Counted from the stretch's first letter, positions 27,844 through 37,988 are shown. The stretch: DNA of 64,000 nucleotides from a sulfur-oxidizing endosymbiont of Gigantopelta aegis (GCF_016097415.1 NZ_JAEHGE010000003.1:14491-78490); one strand, 5' to 3'. Notes: generated by a model not told the origin, from the sequence alone. Numbers and translations: made by a program.

Positions 27844-29373
27844 TCATTCCACTTTATTTAAAGGCTGAATTTTTTCAGTCAAATTCCATGGCAACAATTG
27901 CTCTAAAGCCTCATCATCATAATGCCTGCCCAGCTTAGGTAACTCAGTCAGAATGTGTGTTAAAAAGGCAAAGGGCTCTAGGTTGTTTGCTTTCGCTGTT
28001 TGCACGATTGAATATAAAATAGCACTGGCCTCAGCACCACGAGGATTTTGGTTCATGACCCAGTTTTTGCGCCCAATCACAAAGGGTTTGATCCGCCGCT
28101 CTGCCATATTATTATCAATCTGGAGGTTGCCCTCTTCAAGATAGACAGTCAGATACTTCCATTGATTGATCACATAACGAATAGCGACACCCAACTTACT
28201 GTCTTTTGTTGTTTTAGTCACTTTATCATCACACCACTTTTTAAAGTCATCCAGTAGTGGTTTGCTTTTTTCCTGACGGATCAGGTAACGTTGTTCAGCA
28301 TTGAGCGGTTTGATTTGTTTTTCAATCGCATACAATTTAGCAATTTTACTGATCGCCATTTGTACCATGCCAGGCTTTTTCTGACTGTTCTTGGGTAATG
28401 CTTTTAAGGCATCATGGAACTTGCGACGAGCATGTGCCATGCAGCCTAATAAAGTGACTTCACTGTTCTCATTTTCGAATATATGATAACCGGGAAAGCC
28501 ATCCGTTTGCAGGTAACCTGAAAACCCCGTTAAAAAGGTTTTGGCATGTTGGCCTGCACGAGTAGGCTGATACTCATACAAAACAATGGGACACTTGGAA
28601 TGATAGCCGCCACTTTGATAGAGCCACATATAAGATTTAGGGCAATTCTCACGTCCATCATGGATCACTCGCATCGTTGTTTCATCGGCCTGGATGATTT
28701 TCTGCCTAATGAGATAATACAACAACCGATTATAAAAGGGTTTGAGTAATTCAGCTGATTTAAGCACCCAGTTGGACATACTGGCTCTGGAAAGTGTTAT
28801 CTTATAGCGTTTAAATATCGCTTCCTGTCGATAGAGAGGCAAGCTGTCTAGGAATTTAGAAACAATGATATAGGCCAGCAGGCTGGGTGATGCAAAACTT
28901 CTAGGAATGGGCTGTGCAGGCTTAGGAGCAGTTTTAACGCCTTCCTCACAAGCACGACAGGCATATTTAACCTGAACATGTTCTACAACATATACCTGAG
29001 CAGGAACAATTTCCAGTTGCTCTGAGGTCTCTTCACCAATTTCATGCAAGTGATGACCGCAGTCACAGACTTGTTCTGCTTCAGATAACTCATGACGAAC
29101 AACTTTACGAGGTAGGTCTTTAGGTAAAGGCTTACGACCGGGCTTTTTACGCTCATAAGTAATGGTTTCACGGACTTCCGGTGCTTCTTCGGCGAACGTT
29201 TCTGCCTCATTAAAGAAGTCGGGGTGGGCTTCTTTTTCACTGGAAGTACCAAACCGTTTGTGTTGCAACAGACGAAATTGTTCCTCATACCAGTCCACTT
29301 TTGACTGGAGTTCAAGCACCCTGTTTTTGAGCGTTGGTATCTCTTCTGGTAGTATTTTGTCTGTTGAACTCAT
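27844..29373 (-). CDS. tnpC: IS66 transposase TnpC
   Basis: 509 residues, uninterrupted. It starts with a coiled-coil stretch (LPEEIPTLKNRVLELQSKVD), then KRFGTSSEK, a Cys-rich zinc segment (CDCGHHLHE, YACRACEEG), the DDE core from FLDSLPLYRQEAIFKRYKI with IQADETTMRVIH, GYLQTDGFPGYH and MAHARRKFHDAL, and ends with NMAERRIKPFVIGRKNW. It is the only full-length transposase gene of either IS66 copy. Confidence 0.92.
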   Translation of the reverse strand: MSSTDKILPEEIPTLKNRVLELQSKVDWYEEQFRLLQHKRFGTSSEKEAHPDFFNEAETFAEEAPEVRETITYERKKPGRKPLPKDLPRKVVRHELSEAEQVCDCGHHLHEIGEETSEQLEIVPAQVYVVEHVQVKYACRACEEGVKTAPKPAQPIPRSFASPSLLAYIIVSKFLDSLPLYRQEAIFKRYKITLSRASMSNWVLKSAELLKPFYNRLLYYLIRQKIIQADETTMRVIHDGRENCPKSYMWLYQSGGYHSKCPIVLYEYQPTRAGQHAKTFLTGFSGYLQTDGFPGYHIFENENSEVTLLGCMAHARRKFHDALKALPKNSQKKPGMVQMAISKIAKLYAIEKQIKPLNAEQRYLIRQEKSKPLLDDFKKWCDDKVTKTTKDSKLGVAIRYVINQWKYLTVYLEEGNLQIDNNMAERRIKPFVIGRKNWVMNQNPRGAEASAILYSIVQTAKANNLEPFAFLTHILTELPKLGRHYDDEALEQLLPWNLTEKIQPLNKVE

Positions 29374-29447
29374 GCGTTATATTATACTAAAAATGAGCGT
29401 TAAATGCTTGTATTTATTCTGTTTAATGCGCATCTAAAGGGACTTTT

Positions 29448-29803
29448 TTAGTTGTTTTCCAGACCATGAATTTCAGGGTGAGCATGGTGTTGTGTGCAAG
29501 ATAAACCATCCAGTAACCACTGTAATTCTCTCAGTGTTAACGAAAGAGTGGGTTGTTCTTTTTCCATCGGCCACTGGAATTTCCCTTTTCAAGTGTACGA
29601 TAGTAAAGCCAGAAACCATTACGCTCCCAGTACAGTATTTTAAGTTTATCTCGCTGACGATTACAAAAAACAAAGACACTGCCATCAAAGGGATTGTGTT
29701 CCAATTGCTCTGAGACAATCAGTGATAGCCCATTGGTTGCTTTTCTCATATCGGTAACACCAGAAACCAGATAAACCTGATTGACTGTGATGCCCGTTAT
29801 CAT
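29448..29803 (-). pseudogene. tnpB: IS66 accessory protein TnpB, frameshifted
   Basis: The first 70 residues are normal TnpB (VYLVSGVTDMRKATNGLSLI, FVFCNRQRDKLKILYWERNG). At about 29577-29583 one A is missing from GGAAATTCC; restoring it gives KFQWPMEKEQPTLSLTLREL and a stop at 29448. As it stands the frame ends early at 29537. The protein is needed for IS66 transposition but has no known catalytic activity. Confidence 0.8.
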
Positions 29804-30135
29804 GAAACAGTCCTGAGCAAATCCAGAATGGACTTGAGCTGATTCAGGTTCGTATCAGAATTGATTTCCAAACTGAAACCATTGGTATGGCTTACTTTAA
29901 TTGCATTGCTTGTGGGGGAATTGGCCAGTAAATTAATGGGAATGAGTTGATTGTTGGTGTTGACCTGTTTTGATGAGCTAACATAACCCAACTTCTTTCG
30001 ATAATAGCTAAAAATATGAGAGGGTATCTTATGTTGTTGACAATAAACTGCCTGGCTTAAGTTACTGGCTTGGCAGGCCTCTATGTGTTGCTTCATCGAA
30101 GCATCTTTTGAATGGTTGCTCATTTGTATCTCCAA
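29800..30135 (-). CDS. tnpA: IS66 accessory protein TnpA
   Basis: 111 residues with the IS66 TnpA pattern: HIEACQASNLSQAVYCQQHK followed by FSYYRKKLGY, then a linker and a C-terminal INLLANSPTSNAIKV to LKSILDLLRTV segment. It overlaps tnpB by four bases in the usual IS66 arrangement. The 48 or so bases between its start and the IS end at 30206 are the left-hand untranslated end. Confidence 0.82.
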   Translation of the reverse strand: MEIQMSNHSKDASMKQHIEACQASNLSQAVYCQQHKIPSHIFSYYRKKLGYVSSSKQVNTNNQLIPINLLANSPTSNAIKVSHTNGFSLEINSDTNLNQLKSILDLLRTVS

Positions 30136-30206
30136 ATTACGAATTGAAGATCATAGTTTGAGCTAACTGAAGCTTATTGTGAACGTGGGTTTTAATTGAC
30201 GTTTAC

Positions 30207-30667
30207 GCAACAGCATAGGGACTTCTGGGTTGAAAAAGTGTTGTTTCTGATGCAGCTTCCCCTTCTGTATTGCCAAAACATTCACTGGAGCTCGCATTGT
30301 AAAGTCGCATGGGCAATTTTAAAAAACGCATTGCTTCAAGCAAGTTTAGTACTGCAATACTGATACTATCAAATGTTTCAACGGGTTGTTCAAAAGAAAG
30401 GCCTACAGAACTTTGTCCAGCCAAGTTATAAATTTCATCAGGTTTAATATCACTCAAAACCTGCAACACACTACGAAATTCATTCAGAGACATTGATTTA
30501 AGTTGAATTAAATCCTTAATTCCTAAGTTGTTCAGGTTAAAAAAAGAAGATGTGGATGCATCTCTTGAAGTACCGATAACACTATAATCTTTATCTAAAA
30601 GATACTTAGCCAGATAAGCTCCATCTTGACCTGACACACCAATAATTAAAGCTTTTTTTCTATTCAT
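30207..30667 (-). pseudogene. gmd: GDP-mannose 4,6-dehydratase, N-terminal half (split by IS66)
   Basis: The frame begins MNRKKALIIGVSGQDGAYLA, the NADP-binding start of Gmd, and reaches YNASSSECFGNTEGEAASET and QPRSPYAVA with the catalytic Tyr before ending at the TAA contributed by the IS66 terminus at 30203-30205. Intact Gmd converts GDP-mannose to GDP-4-keto-6-deoxymannose for fucose- or rhamnose-type sugars. The 230 bases upstream (30668-30898) show nothing I can name. Confidence 0.87.
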
Positions 30668-30898
30668 TTTTAATATTGAATACCTCTACAGTGAACATCG
30701 TAGCTATATAAGCTGCCTATCTTATAATAACCTTCACAAATATTACTATACCCATGACACTTGAACATTCAGGCTTCGTTATTTTATCAATCATGGAGTA
30801 CTTTACTATCCGCAAGCTCCAACGTACCCCAATAATATCAAGTCTATCATTAATAAGTTGTCAGAAAACACCTAAATAGTTGTCAAATCTTAATCAAT

Positions 30899-31963
30899 TT
30901 ATATCGATAGTATTTTTATTTTCCCTTTATCAATACCAAGTTCATAATGTAAATAATTTTCAATATTATTTTCACGACCTAAGACAGCAACTAGAATACA
31001 ATCAAAAACATATTCATTCAAATCACCTGGTTCAATAACATGGTATTTAGAAATTATATTATTTGCATTTTTGTCCACAATAACAACCTCAGAAGTAAAT
31101 TTATCTGCAATTAATTCTGCAAAGACACTGTCCCCATAAATAACTATATTATTATATTTTAATTTTATTTCGTCAATTTGGTTCATTGCTTTATTTAAAA
31201 ACACAGAAAATAAATAGTTATTATCTTTTTTTAAACTTTCAAAACGAGCGTATGAATTTAAGTTGTATATCTCATAGGGATTTTCCAAATACTTGGACTG
31301 GACAAACATATCTTCAATCTTTGCTCTCACGGGATTCATTTCTGCCATTCCACCCGCAATAAAATTAGCAATAGCAAAATCTAAAAATTTGAAGTGGTAA
31401 TGATGATGGTAGCATTTTAAAACAAAATCATAATCTGAAACAATTTTAAACTCCAAGCTAAACTTATATTTTTTCATTATATGAGTTTTTGTAAAAAGAG
31501 ATTGATGACATAACATACTACTCTGTAAAGCAGATAAGTCTTTTGGGGGACGATACTCTCTATGATTTCCATCAATATAATAAATGCCACCTGAAATAAG
31601 CTCCGCTTCTTGATCAAAATGAGCGGCAACCTCAGACAAAGTTGTTTTTTTACAAAAGCTATCACCTGCGTTCATAAAGTTTATCCATTCACCTGATGCT
31701 TTATCAATTGCCTTGTTCATTGCATCATAGACACCAGAGTCTGGTTCACTTTGCCAATAATCAATGGATTGCTCATATTCTTGAACAATATTCAATGTAT
31801 TATCCGTGCTTCCACCATCAATAATAATATATTCTATGTTTTTATAATCCTGTTCAAGTACACTTTGAATAGTTGAACGAATCAACTTTGCTGCATTATA
31901 AGTCACGGTTACAACTGTCACTAATGGAAGGCATTTAGACTGATCAGTCGGATTTATTGGCAT
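30899..31963 (-). CDS. GT2 glycosyltransferase with C-terminal Rossmann-like extension
   Basis: 354 residues. Residues ~12-215 are a GT-A domain: PLVTVVTVTYNAAKLIRSTI, EYIIIDGGSTDNTLNIVQEY, SEPDSGVYDAMNKAIDKASG and FMNAGDSFCKK, the pattern of WcaA/colanic-type GT2 enzymes. From about residue 265 a second small domain follows (NNIVIYGDSVFAELIADKFT, VVIVDKNANNI, VFDCILVAVLGRENNI) resembling the nucleotide-binding fold found in sugar-acetyltransferase N-termini. Codons are noticeably more AT-rich than in the flagellar genes, suggesting transfer. Confidence 0.8.
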   Translation of the reverse strand: MPINPTDQSKCLPLVTVVTVTYNAAKLIRSTIQSVLEQDYKNIEYIIIDGGSTDNTLNIVQEYEQSIDYWQSEPDSGVYDAMNKAIDKASGEWINFMNAGDSFCKKTTLSEVAAHFDQEAELISGGIYYIDGNHREYRPPKDLSALQSSMLCHQSLFTKTHIMKKYKFSLEFKIVSDYDFVLKCYHHHYHFKFLDFAIANFIAGGMAEMNPVRAKIEDMFVQSKYLENPYEIYNLNSYARFESLKKDNNYLFSVFLNKAMNQIDEIKLKYNNIVIYGDSVFAELIADKFTSEVVIVDKNANNIISKYHVIEPGDLNEYVFDCILVAVLGRENNIENYLHYELGIDKGKIKILSI

Positions 31964-32228
31964 TTTTAATTAAACATCCTGTACATGAATAAATTTCATT
32001 GTCATATTTTTCAAAAATACAAATGAATATAGTTAATATATAACGATTCATATTTACCCAACCAACTTAAAAATATAGCAAGGCATTTACAAGTATCACG
32101 AGTATAAGATAGGGAAAATATATGAATCTTTACAGTTTCACTTGAATCTTTTATACTAAATTTTTATGCTATCACAGAACCTTCAGTGATAGTATTCGAT
32201 TGTAAAACTTCTGGATTAAGCACTACTT

Positions 32229-33965
32229 ATGGAAATTGATATCAGTGTCATTATACCCGTATATAATACTGAATTGTACTTAGAGAGATGTCTTGCCTCA
32301 ATACTCAGCCAAAATTTAAACAATATTGAAATTGAAGTTATCATTATTAATGATGGTTCCACGGACTCCAGCGCTACTATTATAGACGATTTTAAAAGAA
32401 GTGATCCCAGAGTTATTATCTATAATCAAAAAAATCATGGTGCATGGGCAGCTCGCAATAAAGGGATTACTCTTGCCAAAGGCGAGTATTTAGTATTTGT
32501 TGATAGCGATGATGACATCAGCCCTAATATGCTTAAAGACTTATATTGTCAAGCCAGTGAACAATCTTCAGATATTGTCGTATCAATGTATAAACGAATA
32601 TCCGACACAGGTAAGGTTTCAAGCATATCCAGAACCTGTGTTTCTAAGAATAAAGAAGCAATATTCCAGGATATATTAACATCCAATATATTACCTACTG
32701 TATGGTCTAAACTCATCCGACGAAGTATTTTTATTGAAAACAACATTTATTTTCCTGAACTTGATTATTTTGAAGACATTATCGTTGCCATTAAGTTATT
32801 TTATTTCGCCCAATCCATTAGTATAGTCAACATTCCCTATTACAATTGGCATATAAGAGATGGTTCAGCTACCCGTCAATCCTCTTTAGAACATATTTCC
32901 GATAAATTCTTAATGCTTGATAGCATAAAAAACTTTCTAATTGAACAAAAAATATATATAAAATATAAAGCAGAATATTTATGCCAATGTGCAAAACGTA
33001 TTATCTCTGAAATCAATGTTGTCAACCTGTTCGCCGATGACCGAAGCAATGACATGCTGGGTATCATTTTTAATGAAATGGAGACGAGGCAATTAATGGA
33101 TAAAGAGAATCTCCAACTATTGAATCAATATGATAATGAATTATATAAAAACCTAAAATACAACATTATTGATAAAACATCCTATATAAATCTTAGTAGG
33201 GAAGCACTGGAAAAAAAATTTGAAACATGCTCAATATTACTCCTGAAAAGTGAAATGGAACTTGAAGCACTTCAAACATTCAAAGGCTTTCGATTTCTAA
33301 GTGAATCTGAAAAAGCACCTCTACAAAAGCTTAAAAATAAGTTTAATAATAAACGCTGTTTTATACTTGGTAATGGTCCATCTCTCAATCAATGTGATTT
33401 GATGTTGCTAAAAAATGAATTCACATTTGCCAGCAATGGTATCATAGCCAACATAAGCAGTGATGGATTTACCCCCTACTTTTATGTTGCTGATGATGAA
33501 TTCATTATCAATAGTTTATCGGGACATATAAAATGTTCATCTATCCCCTATAAATTTCTTCCTAGCATTTATATTGATAAAATGGAAAAAAATGACAAGC
33601 TCATTTATTTTACTGAAGACTTCGGTTTCAAGCAAAAAAATCATCCCGATTATGCTCACCCTAGATTTTCAAAAAATTGTACTGATAGTCTTTATTCTGG
33701 TGCCTCAGTTAACCATCTTTGTCTCCAGTTAGCTTTTTATCTTGGCTTCCATGAAATTTATTTAATTGGTATGGATTTTACTTTTGATATGGCCAACCTG
33801 AGTATCAATCAAATTATTAGAAATGACTCTATAGACGATATAATCAATGATTTTTCTTTGGCTAAAGAAACATTTGAAAATTCCGGTAAAAGAATATACA
33901 ACGCAAGCAAGGGCGGTAATATTAATTTATTCAATAGGGTTGATTTTGATACCCTATTTTTCTAA
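32229..33965 (+). CDS. GT2 glycosyltransferase fused to DUF115/Maf-like glycosyltransferase domain
   Basis: 578 residues, one of few plus-strand genes. The first half is a GT2 domain (DISVIIPVYNTELYLERCLA, IEVIIINDGSTDSSATIIDD, GAWAARNKGITLAKGEYLVF, DSDDDISPNM). The second half, from about residue 375, reads KRCFILGNGPSLNQCDLMLL, FTFASNGIIANI and FYLGFHEIYLIGMDFTFDM, typical of the DUF115/MptE-like fold found in the Maf motility-associated nonulosonate transferases. Maf proteins transfer pseudaminic or legionaminic acid to flagellin, so this could be a transferase for the CMP-pseudaminate made downstream (inference). Divergent from the 30.9 kb GT2; 265 AT-rich bases between them presumably hold both promoters. 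Confidence 0.75.
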   Translation: MEIDISVIIPVYNTELYLERCLASILSQNLNNIEIEVIIINDGSTDSSATIIDDFKRSDPRVIIYNQKNHGAWAARNKGITLAKGEYLVFVDSDDDISPNMLKDLYCQASEQSSDIVVSMYKRISDTGKVSSISRTCVSKNKEAIFQDILTSNILPTVWSKLIRRSIFIENNIYFPELDYFEDIIVAIKLFYFAQSISIVNIPYYNWHIRDGSATRQSSLEHISDKFLMLDSIKNFLIEQKIYIKYKAEYLCQCAKRIISEINVVNLFADDRSNDMLGIIFNEMETRQLMDKENLQLLNQYDNELYKNLKYNIIDKTSYINLSREALEKKFETCSILLLKSEMELEALQTFKGFRFLSESEKAPLQKLKNKFNNKRCFILGNGPSLNQCDLMLLKNEFTFASNGIIANISSDGFTPYFYVADDEFIINSLSGHIKCSSIPYKFLPSIYIDKMEKNDKLIYFTEDFGFKQKNHPDYAHPRFSKNCTDSLYSGASVNHLCLQLAFYLGFHEIYLIGMDFTFDMANLSINQIIRNDSIDDIINDFSLAKETFENSGKRIYNASKGGNINLFNRVDFDTLFF

Positions 33966-34009
33966 ACAAAAGTTTTCCTAACTTAAGGGTTTATTTAAAG
34001 TGACTATTT

Positions 34010-35506
34010 ATGTTGTTTAACAATAAAATTAATTTCGAAAAATGTACTTCAGTTTATTTAACACCTTTTTCACCTGAATCTGAGTCATTTAAAAAATATT
34101 TGGAAAATAATTTTGATGTCAATATTAAAGGGTTTTTCGATCATAATCAGAATGCGAAAGATATTTTTCAAACCTGTGACATAAACAATCATAAATTTGA
34201 CAAGATTATTATCATATCAAGCAATCATCATGAGGCAATCTATCAGTCACTCATACACTATGGATTATCTAGAAAAAGAATTCATATTGTTTGTTTCAAT
34301 AATAACTTCAGATTCATAACAAGCTTTGAATTAAAGATAAAGAAATTTTTAAATAATATTTTACCAAAAATTCACCATTATATTCAAAATCGCTATAAAA
34401 TATTATTTGAAGACAAACATCATTATCTTTTATTATCTCCTGATTTTATAGACATTAATATCAAAGCACTTTATAGCTATATCAATAAACAAAATAGTAA
34501 AACAGCAATCATTGCTTCAAATAACAAACAGCAACTACAATTATTAAAAAAAACAGGCTTTAAAGTTGTCTATTATCCATCACTTTCATTTATTTATCAT
34601 AGCCTTAAAGCTAAAACAAAAATTTTGGATCACACTCCCTTAGATAAATCATTAATCTATTCTTTAATCCATTCTCTAAGCGTTCAATTATGGCATGGTA
34701 TTCCATTAAAACGCATTGGAAAAAGAATCAACTACAAAAAAACGCATTACGATTTATTAGTATCCACATCTGATTTTGTAAGCAACTATGCTTTCTCTCA
34801 TATTTTTAAATACCAACATATTATTAATTCAGGATACCCTAGGAATGATGTGCTTGTTAATGAAAAAACGGATAAAATGACTTTGGCTTTAGTCAATAAA
34901 AGCATTTATAAATTCATACAAGCAAGCACTTTAAAAATTATTGTCTATATGCCTACCTGGCGAGAAAACAGCTTTAACTCCAATCCAATTAATCTCGATG
35001 ATTTGAATCAGTTTGCACAGGATAATGACTTATTTATCTTAATTAAAATGCACCCATTTATACGAGAAAATTCTTTTTTTGATAGTATTGAACAAGACAA
35101 ATATATTTTTCAAGATGGCTATCAATTTAATATTAGCTTTTATCCCAGTACGGATGATATTTACCCGTTTCTTTCCCATTCTGACCTACTCATAACCGAC
35201 TATTCATCTATCTACTTTGATTACCTATTAGTCAATAAGCCCATTATATTTTTTATTTATGACAAAGATGAATATCTTAAATACCGAGGGGATTTTATGT
35301 TAGAGTTTGAAAAATACACTCCCGGTTTAAAGCCTGAAAACATGTCTGAACTTAAATGTAATATTTTAGAAGCCCTTGAGAACGACGAGTTTGTTATTGA
35401 ACGAAATAAATTAAAAAATAAACTCTTCGATAAAAATTCAATCGGTCATAGTTCAGAAATTATTTTCAATAAGATAGAGCAACTCATTAATGACAATACT
35501 AATTAA
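34010..35506 (+). CDS. CDP-glycerol glycerophosphotransferase (TagB/TagF-like)
   Basis: 498 residues. The catalytic GT-B-like half has [79 protein letters not shown] and [20 protein letters not shown], the full set of this family including the two conserved histidines. The N-terminal ~190 residues are a divergent Rossmann-like domain. It transfers glycerol-phosphate from CDP-glycerol onto a glycan. Ends tail-to-tail with the broken homologue on the minus strand (8-base overlap). Its CDP-glycerol source in this window (tagD) is frameshifted. Confidence 0.85.
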   Translation: MLFNNKINFEKCTSVYLTPFSPESESFKKYLENNFDVNIKGFFDHNQNAKDIFQTCDINNHKFDKIIIISSNHHEAIYQSLIHYGLSRKRIHIVCFNNNFRFITSFELKIKKFLNNILPKIHHYIQNRYKILFEDKHHYLLLSPDFIDINIKALYSYINKQNSKTAIIASNNKQQLQLLKKTGFKVVYYPSLSFIYHSLKAKTKILDHTPLDKSLIYSLIHSLSVQLWHGIPLKRIGKRINYKKTHYDLLVSTSDFVSNYAFSHIFKYQHIINSGYPRNDVLVNEKTDKMTLALVNKSIYKFIQASTLKIIVYMPTWRENSFNSNPINLDDLNQFAQDNDLFILIKMHPFIRENSFFDSIEQDKYIFQDGYQFNISFYPSTDDIYPFLSHSDLLITDYSSIYFDYLLVNKPIIFFIYDKDEYLKYRGDFMLEFEKYTPGLKPENMSELKCNILEALENDEFVIERNKLKNKLFDKNSIGHSSEIIFNKIEQLINDNTN

Positions 35507-36372
35507 CTGCACTGAATTCAGTACATTCGTCATTTAATAATTCTGATGAAATTCGTTCCGAGGACCCAGCATCTTGAAAGGTGTAAAAACAATCACACAC
35601 TGTCTTTCGTTGCTCATGATATTGGTCGTTTCCCTGAATGATCTGTTTTAATTCTGTAATTAATTGTTCCTGATCGATCACTTTTTCACCAGGTGCCATG
35701 AGTTCATAATCATACACAAATCCACCCATATTATTGCTATAGCGTTCAAAATCATAACAAAAAAAGATTATAGGTCGATCAAGTAATAAAAAATCAAAAT
35801 AAACTGAAGAGTAATCCGTGATAAGAATATCGGTGTATTTTAGCAGTGGATAAATATCGCCCTGCGCAGAATGAAACAATATGTTCTGATAGCCATTTTC
35901 AGGTGAAAAACGCTCATAAAATTGTGTCACAAAAGGATGCAATTTTACGATAAGGTGTGCATTCATCTGTTTTAACTCTTTATCCATCTGAATAAAATCC
36001 AGTGGAATAATTGACTCAGTTGACACCACAATATCTGAGGTATCTTCACGATGCGTTGGCATATAGACAATGACTTTTTCTGATGTATTAAAGCACTGCT
36101 TCACAAACTGATACAAGTTATCATCGCAGAGTAAACGATCATTTATTGAATGCTCTTTAAGCAGTAAATCATTGCGAGGATAGCCTAAGTCATAATATTG
36201 GTTTGCTACAATAACATCGGCAAGTGAAGTTTCATTGACAAAAGTAGAAGTGCTTACCATATATTTATAGGTAATATTGCTCAGTCTATTCATGCGTTTC
36301 AATGGCACACCATGCCACATCTGCAGTGTCTTTTGTTTAGAGTTTAAAAGGGCTTTGCCCTCTGGAACGATA
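35499..36372 (-). pseudogene. CDP-glycerol glycerophosphotransferase, C-terminal half (split by IS3 remnant)
   Basis: Carries the catalytic half of the same family as the gene at 34.0 kb: [80 protein letters not shown] and [14 protein letters not shown]. The open frame continues upstream into IS-derived residues (NTLGEWNG). Its N-terminal half is at 36910-37570. A product starting from the internal IS frame would lack the N-terminal domain. Confidence 0.85.
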
Positions 36373-36909
36373 GAGCCGTTCCATTCACCCAAGGTATTTT
36401 CACATATATTGGCTACCTCGGTCAGTATGCCAAAGCAATCCATCCATTGGTTTACGCTTCCATATGGCCATCAGTAAAGCATCATTGACTAGCTTGGCTT
36501 TCATTCGCTCATCCATCGACCAGCCAACAATTTGCCTAGAGAATAAGTCAATGACAACCGCTAAATATAACCAGCCTTCCTTGGTGGCAATATAGGTAAT
36601 ATCACCCACATAGTAGCGATCAGGTTGAGAGACAGTAAACTCTCTTTCCAGTAAATTTGGAGATATACGCTTATTATGCTTGGAATTAGTCGTCGCTTTA
36701 AAGCGTCTCTTCGTTTTACAAAACAAACCGGCTTTTTTCATTAATCGACCAATTCTCCGGCGGCTTATATGAACGCCTTTTTCAGCCAGTTTTCTTTTAA
36801 GACGACGGGTTCCATAAGTCTTGCGACTGTCTTCAAACAGTTTTTTAGCTGCTCAGTAAGCGCTTCATTTTCTTTCTCTCTATCCGTTTTAGGAGAGCTA
36901 ACCTAGCCA
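36373..36909 (-). mobile_element. IS3-family insertion sequence, copy 2 (internally deleted remnant, 537 bp)
   Basis: Sequence is identical, as far as I can compare by eye, to parts of copy 1 at 7661-9032. It keeps the low-coordinate end (36373-36402), an inner block equal to copy 1 positions ~8088-8579, and the high-coordinate end TAGCCACATTA. It lacks ~397 and ~446 bases at two internal joins and one GGCTTT unit. It sits in the same orientation as copy 1 and splits a glycerophosphotransferase gene. The central part of orfB is present with the same A6 frameshift as copy 1. Confidence 0.85.
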
Positions 36910-37570
36910 CATTATAACAATGGCTCGATATAATTGCCTTGATCCTGAATCACAATTTTCGCAAAAGCAAGAGTCCATATTGCCCGCAAACTAAAAAAGA
37001 GGAAAAACCTTTAGGCCGACATTCTTTAAACTTTTAAGCTGTTGTACATTATCAGTCAGTAAGATAGTTTGATTATCCACTGTCGCATGATAAAGAAAAA
37101 GCATCTTTGTATTAGCACCGACAAAGCCTTTAGCAACAAAAACTACCTTCCTTCCAGAAAGATTGAGAATGTAGTTCAATCGAGTCAAAAACTTTAAAAG
37201 TAACATACTGATTTGCTGTGGAATAACCTGAAATTTATATCTAAGAATTTCATTTCGTGCTAAAAAATGGTAGCGGTTATCCTTAATATCAATTTTATAG
37301 AGCTTATTCAGTGAAATATGGTGCTTATGGTCATCATATATTTTATCAAAATGATTTTGAGAGAGTATTAATATGAAGTCAAAACTTGTATCAGCAATAT
37401 CTTTCAATTTGTGTATATCTTCACCTTCTTTTACTTTATCAATATAACCTAGAAAAGTTGAAGTAGGAAAATGATCACACATTTTTTTTTTTAAACATGG
37501 TTGTTTGAGGAGAATGGGGAGCAATATAAATTTTTTTATGACTAAAATCAGGAATGAATAACTCGGTCAC
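36910..37570 (-). pseudogene. CDP-glycerol glycerophosphotransferase, N-terminal half (two frameshifts)
   Basis: The natural start is probably the GTG at 37570, overlapping the tagD stop: TELFIPDFSHKKIYIAPHSP then TTMFKKK. An A11 tract (T11 on +, 37482-37492) throws the frame off; with ten As it runs into MCDHFPTSTFLGYIDKVKEG and the long frame 37524-36991. A second slip at the A6 on + (36993-36998) hides the continuation SLRAIWTLAFAKIVIQDQGN before the IS remnant. Together with 35499-36372 this makes one dead gene with three lesions. Confidence 0.75.
37482..37492. repeat. Poly-A/T tract of 11 in the 5' part of a glycerophosphotransferase gene
   Basis: Eleven consecutive T on the + strand (A on the coding strand). 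The tract sits exactly where the reading frame breaks; ten As would keep the gene open. This is the geometry of a slippage-type phase-variable tract, although the gene is also broken further downstream. Confidence 0.8.
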
Positions 37571-37988
37571 TATAGTTCTACTTTATTTTTAACCAGAAAA
37601 TCGTCCAACAATTCTTTAATTTCGGTAGTTGAAATATTTTCGGTTCTGGAGAGATAAACACATCGCAATAAGGACATAGGAAATCAAATTTTCCTTCCCA
37701 ATCATTGCCCATAGCAAAAATGTCAATGTCATATTGTTGTATGTCATCCATTTTTTGTTCCCAGTTTTCTTCGGCGATAACGCGATCAACACATTTGATG
37801 TTTTCAACAATTTCAAAGCGTTGCTCAAAAGGAATTAAAGGTGTTTTTCCTTTTATTTTATTAAATTCATCCGTCGAAACAGCCACAATAAGTTCATCAC
37901 CCAACTCTTTAAGTCTTTGTAATAATTTTAAATGACCGATATGAAACATATCAAACGTACCATAAGTGATAATCGTCTTAACTGACAT
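37570..37988 (-). pseudogene. tagD: Glycerol-3-phosphate cytidylyltransferase, frameshifted near C-terminus
   Basis: The first ~110 residues are classical TagD: IITYGTFDMFHIGHLKLLQR with the HxGH motif, LIVAVSTDEFNKIKGKTPLI, and IDIFAMGNDWEGKFDFL. Near 37660 one G seems lost from GATGTGTTTATC; restoring it gives DVVYLSRTENISTTEIKELL, the conserved RTE-x-IST-T segment that binds substrate, and a stop at 37570. As read, the frame instead ends at 37578 with an unrelated tail, so the enzyme probably cannot make CDP-glycerol. Confidence 0.8.

Larger units (their letters stand above)
27814..30206 (-). mobile_element. IS66-family insertion sequence, copy 1 (2,393 bp)
   Basis: Ends are defined by matching termini: left (+ strand) GTATACGTCAAAACTTCCCA and right (reverse complement) GTAAACGTCAATTAAAACCC, which continue matching through CCCACGTT. 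Genes tnpA, tnpB and tnpC run on the minus strand. It splits gmd. The 8 bases outside each end do not match, so there is no target duplication, consistent with a deletion at the insertion point. This element differs from the IS66 at 38.5 kb in terminal sequence. Confidence 0.85.

Noticed and set aside
7661-36909. Composite transposon formed by the two IS3 copies
   Set aside because: Each copy lies inside a different pre-existing gene, copy 2 has large internal deletions, and no common outer duplication is seen; direct repeats are a simpler description.
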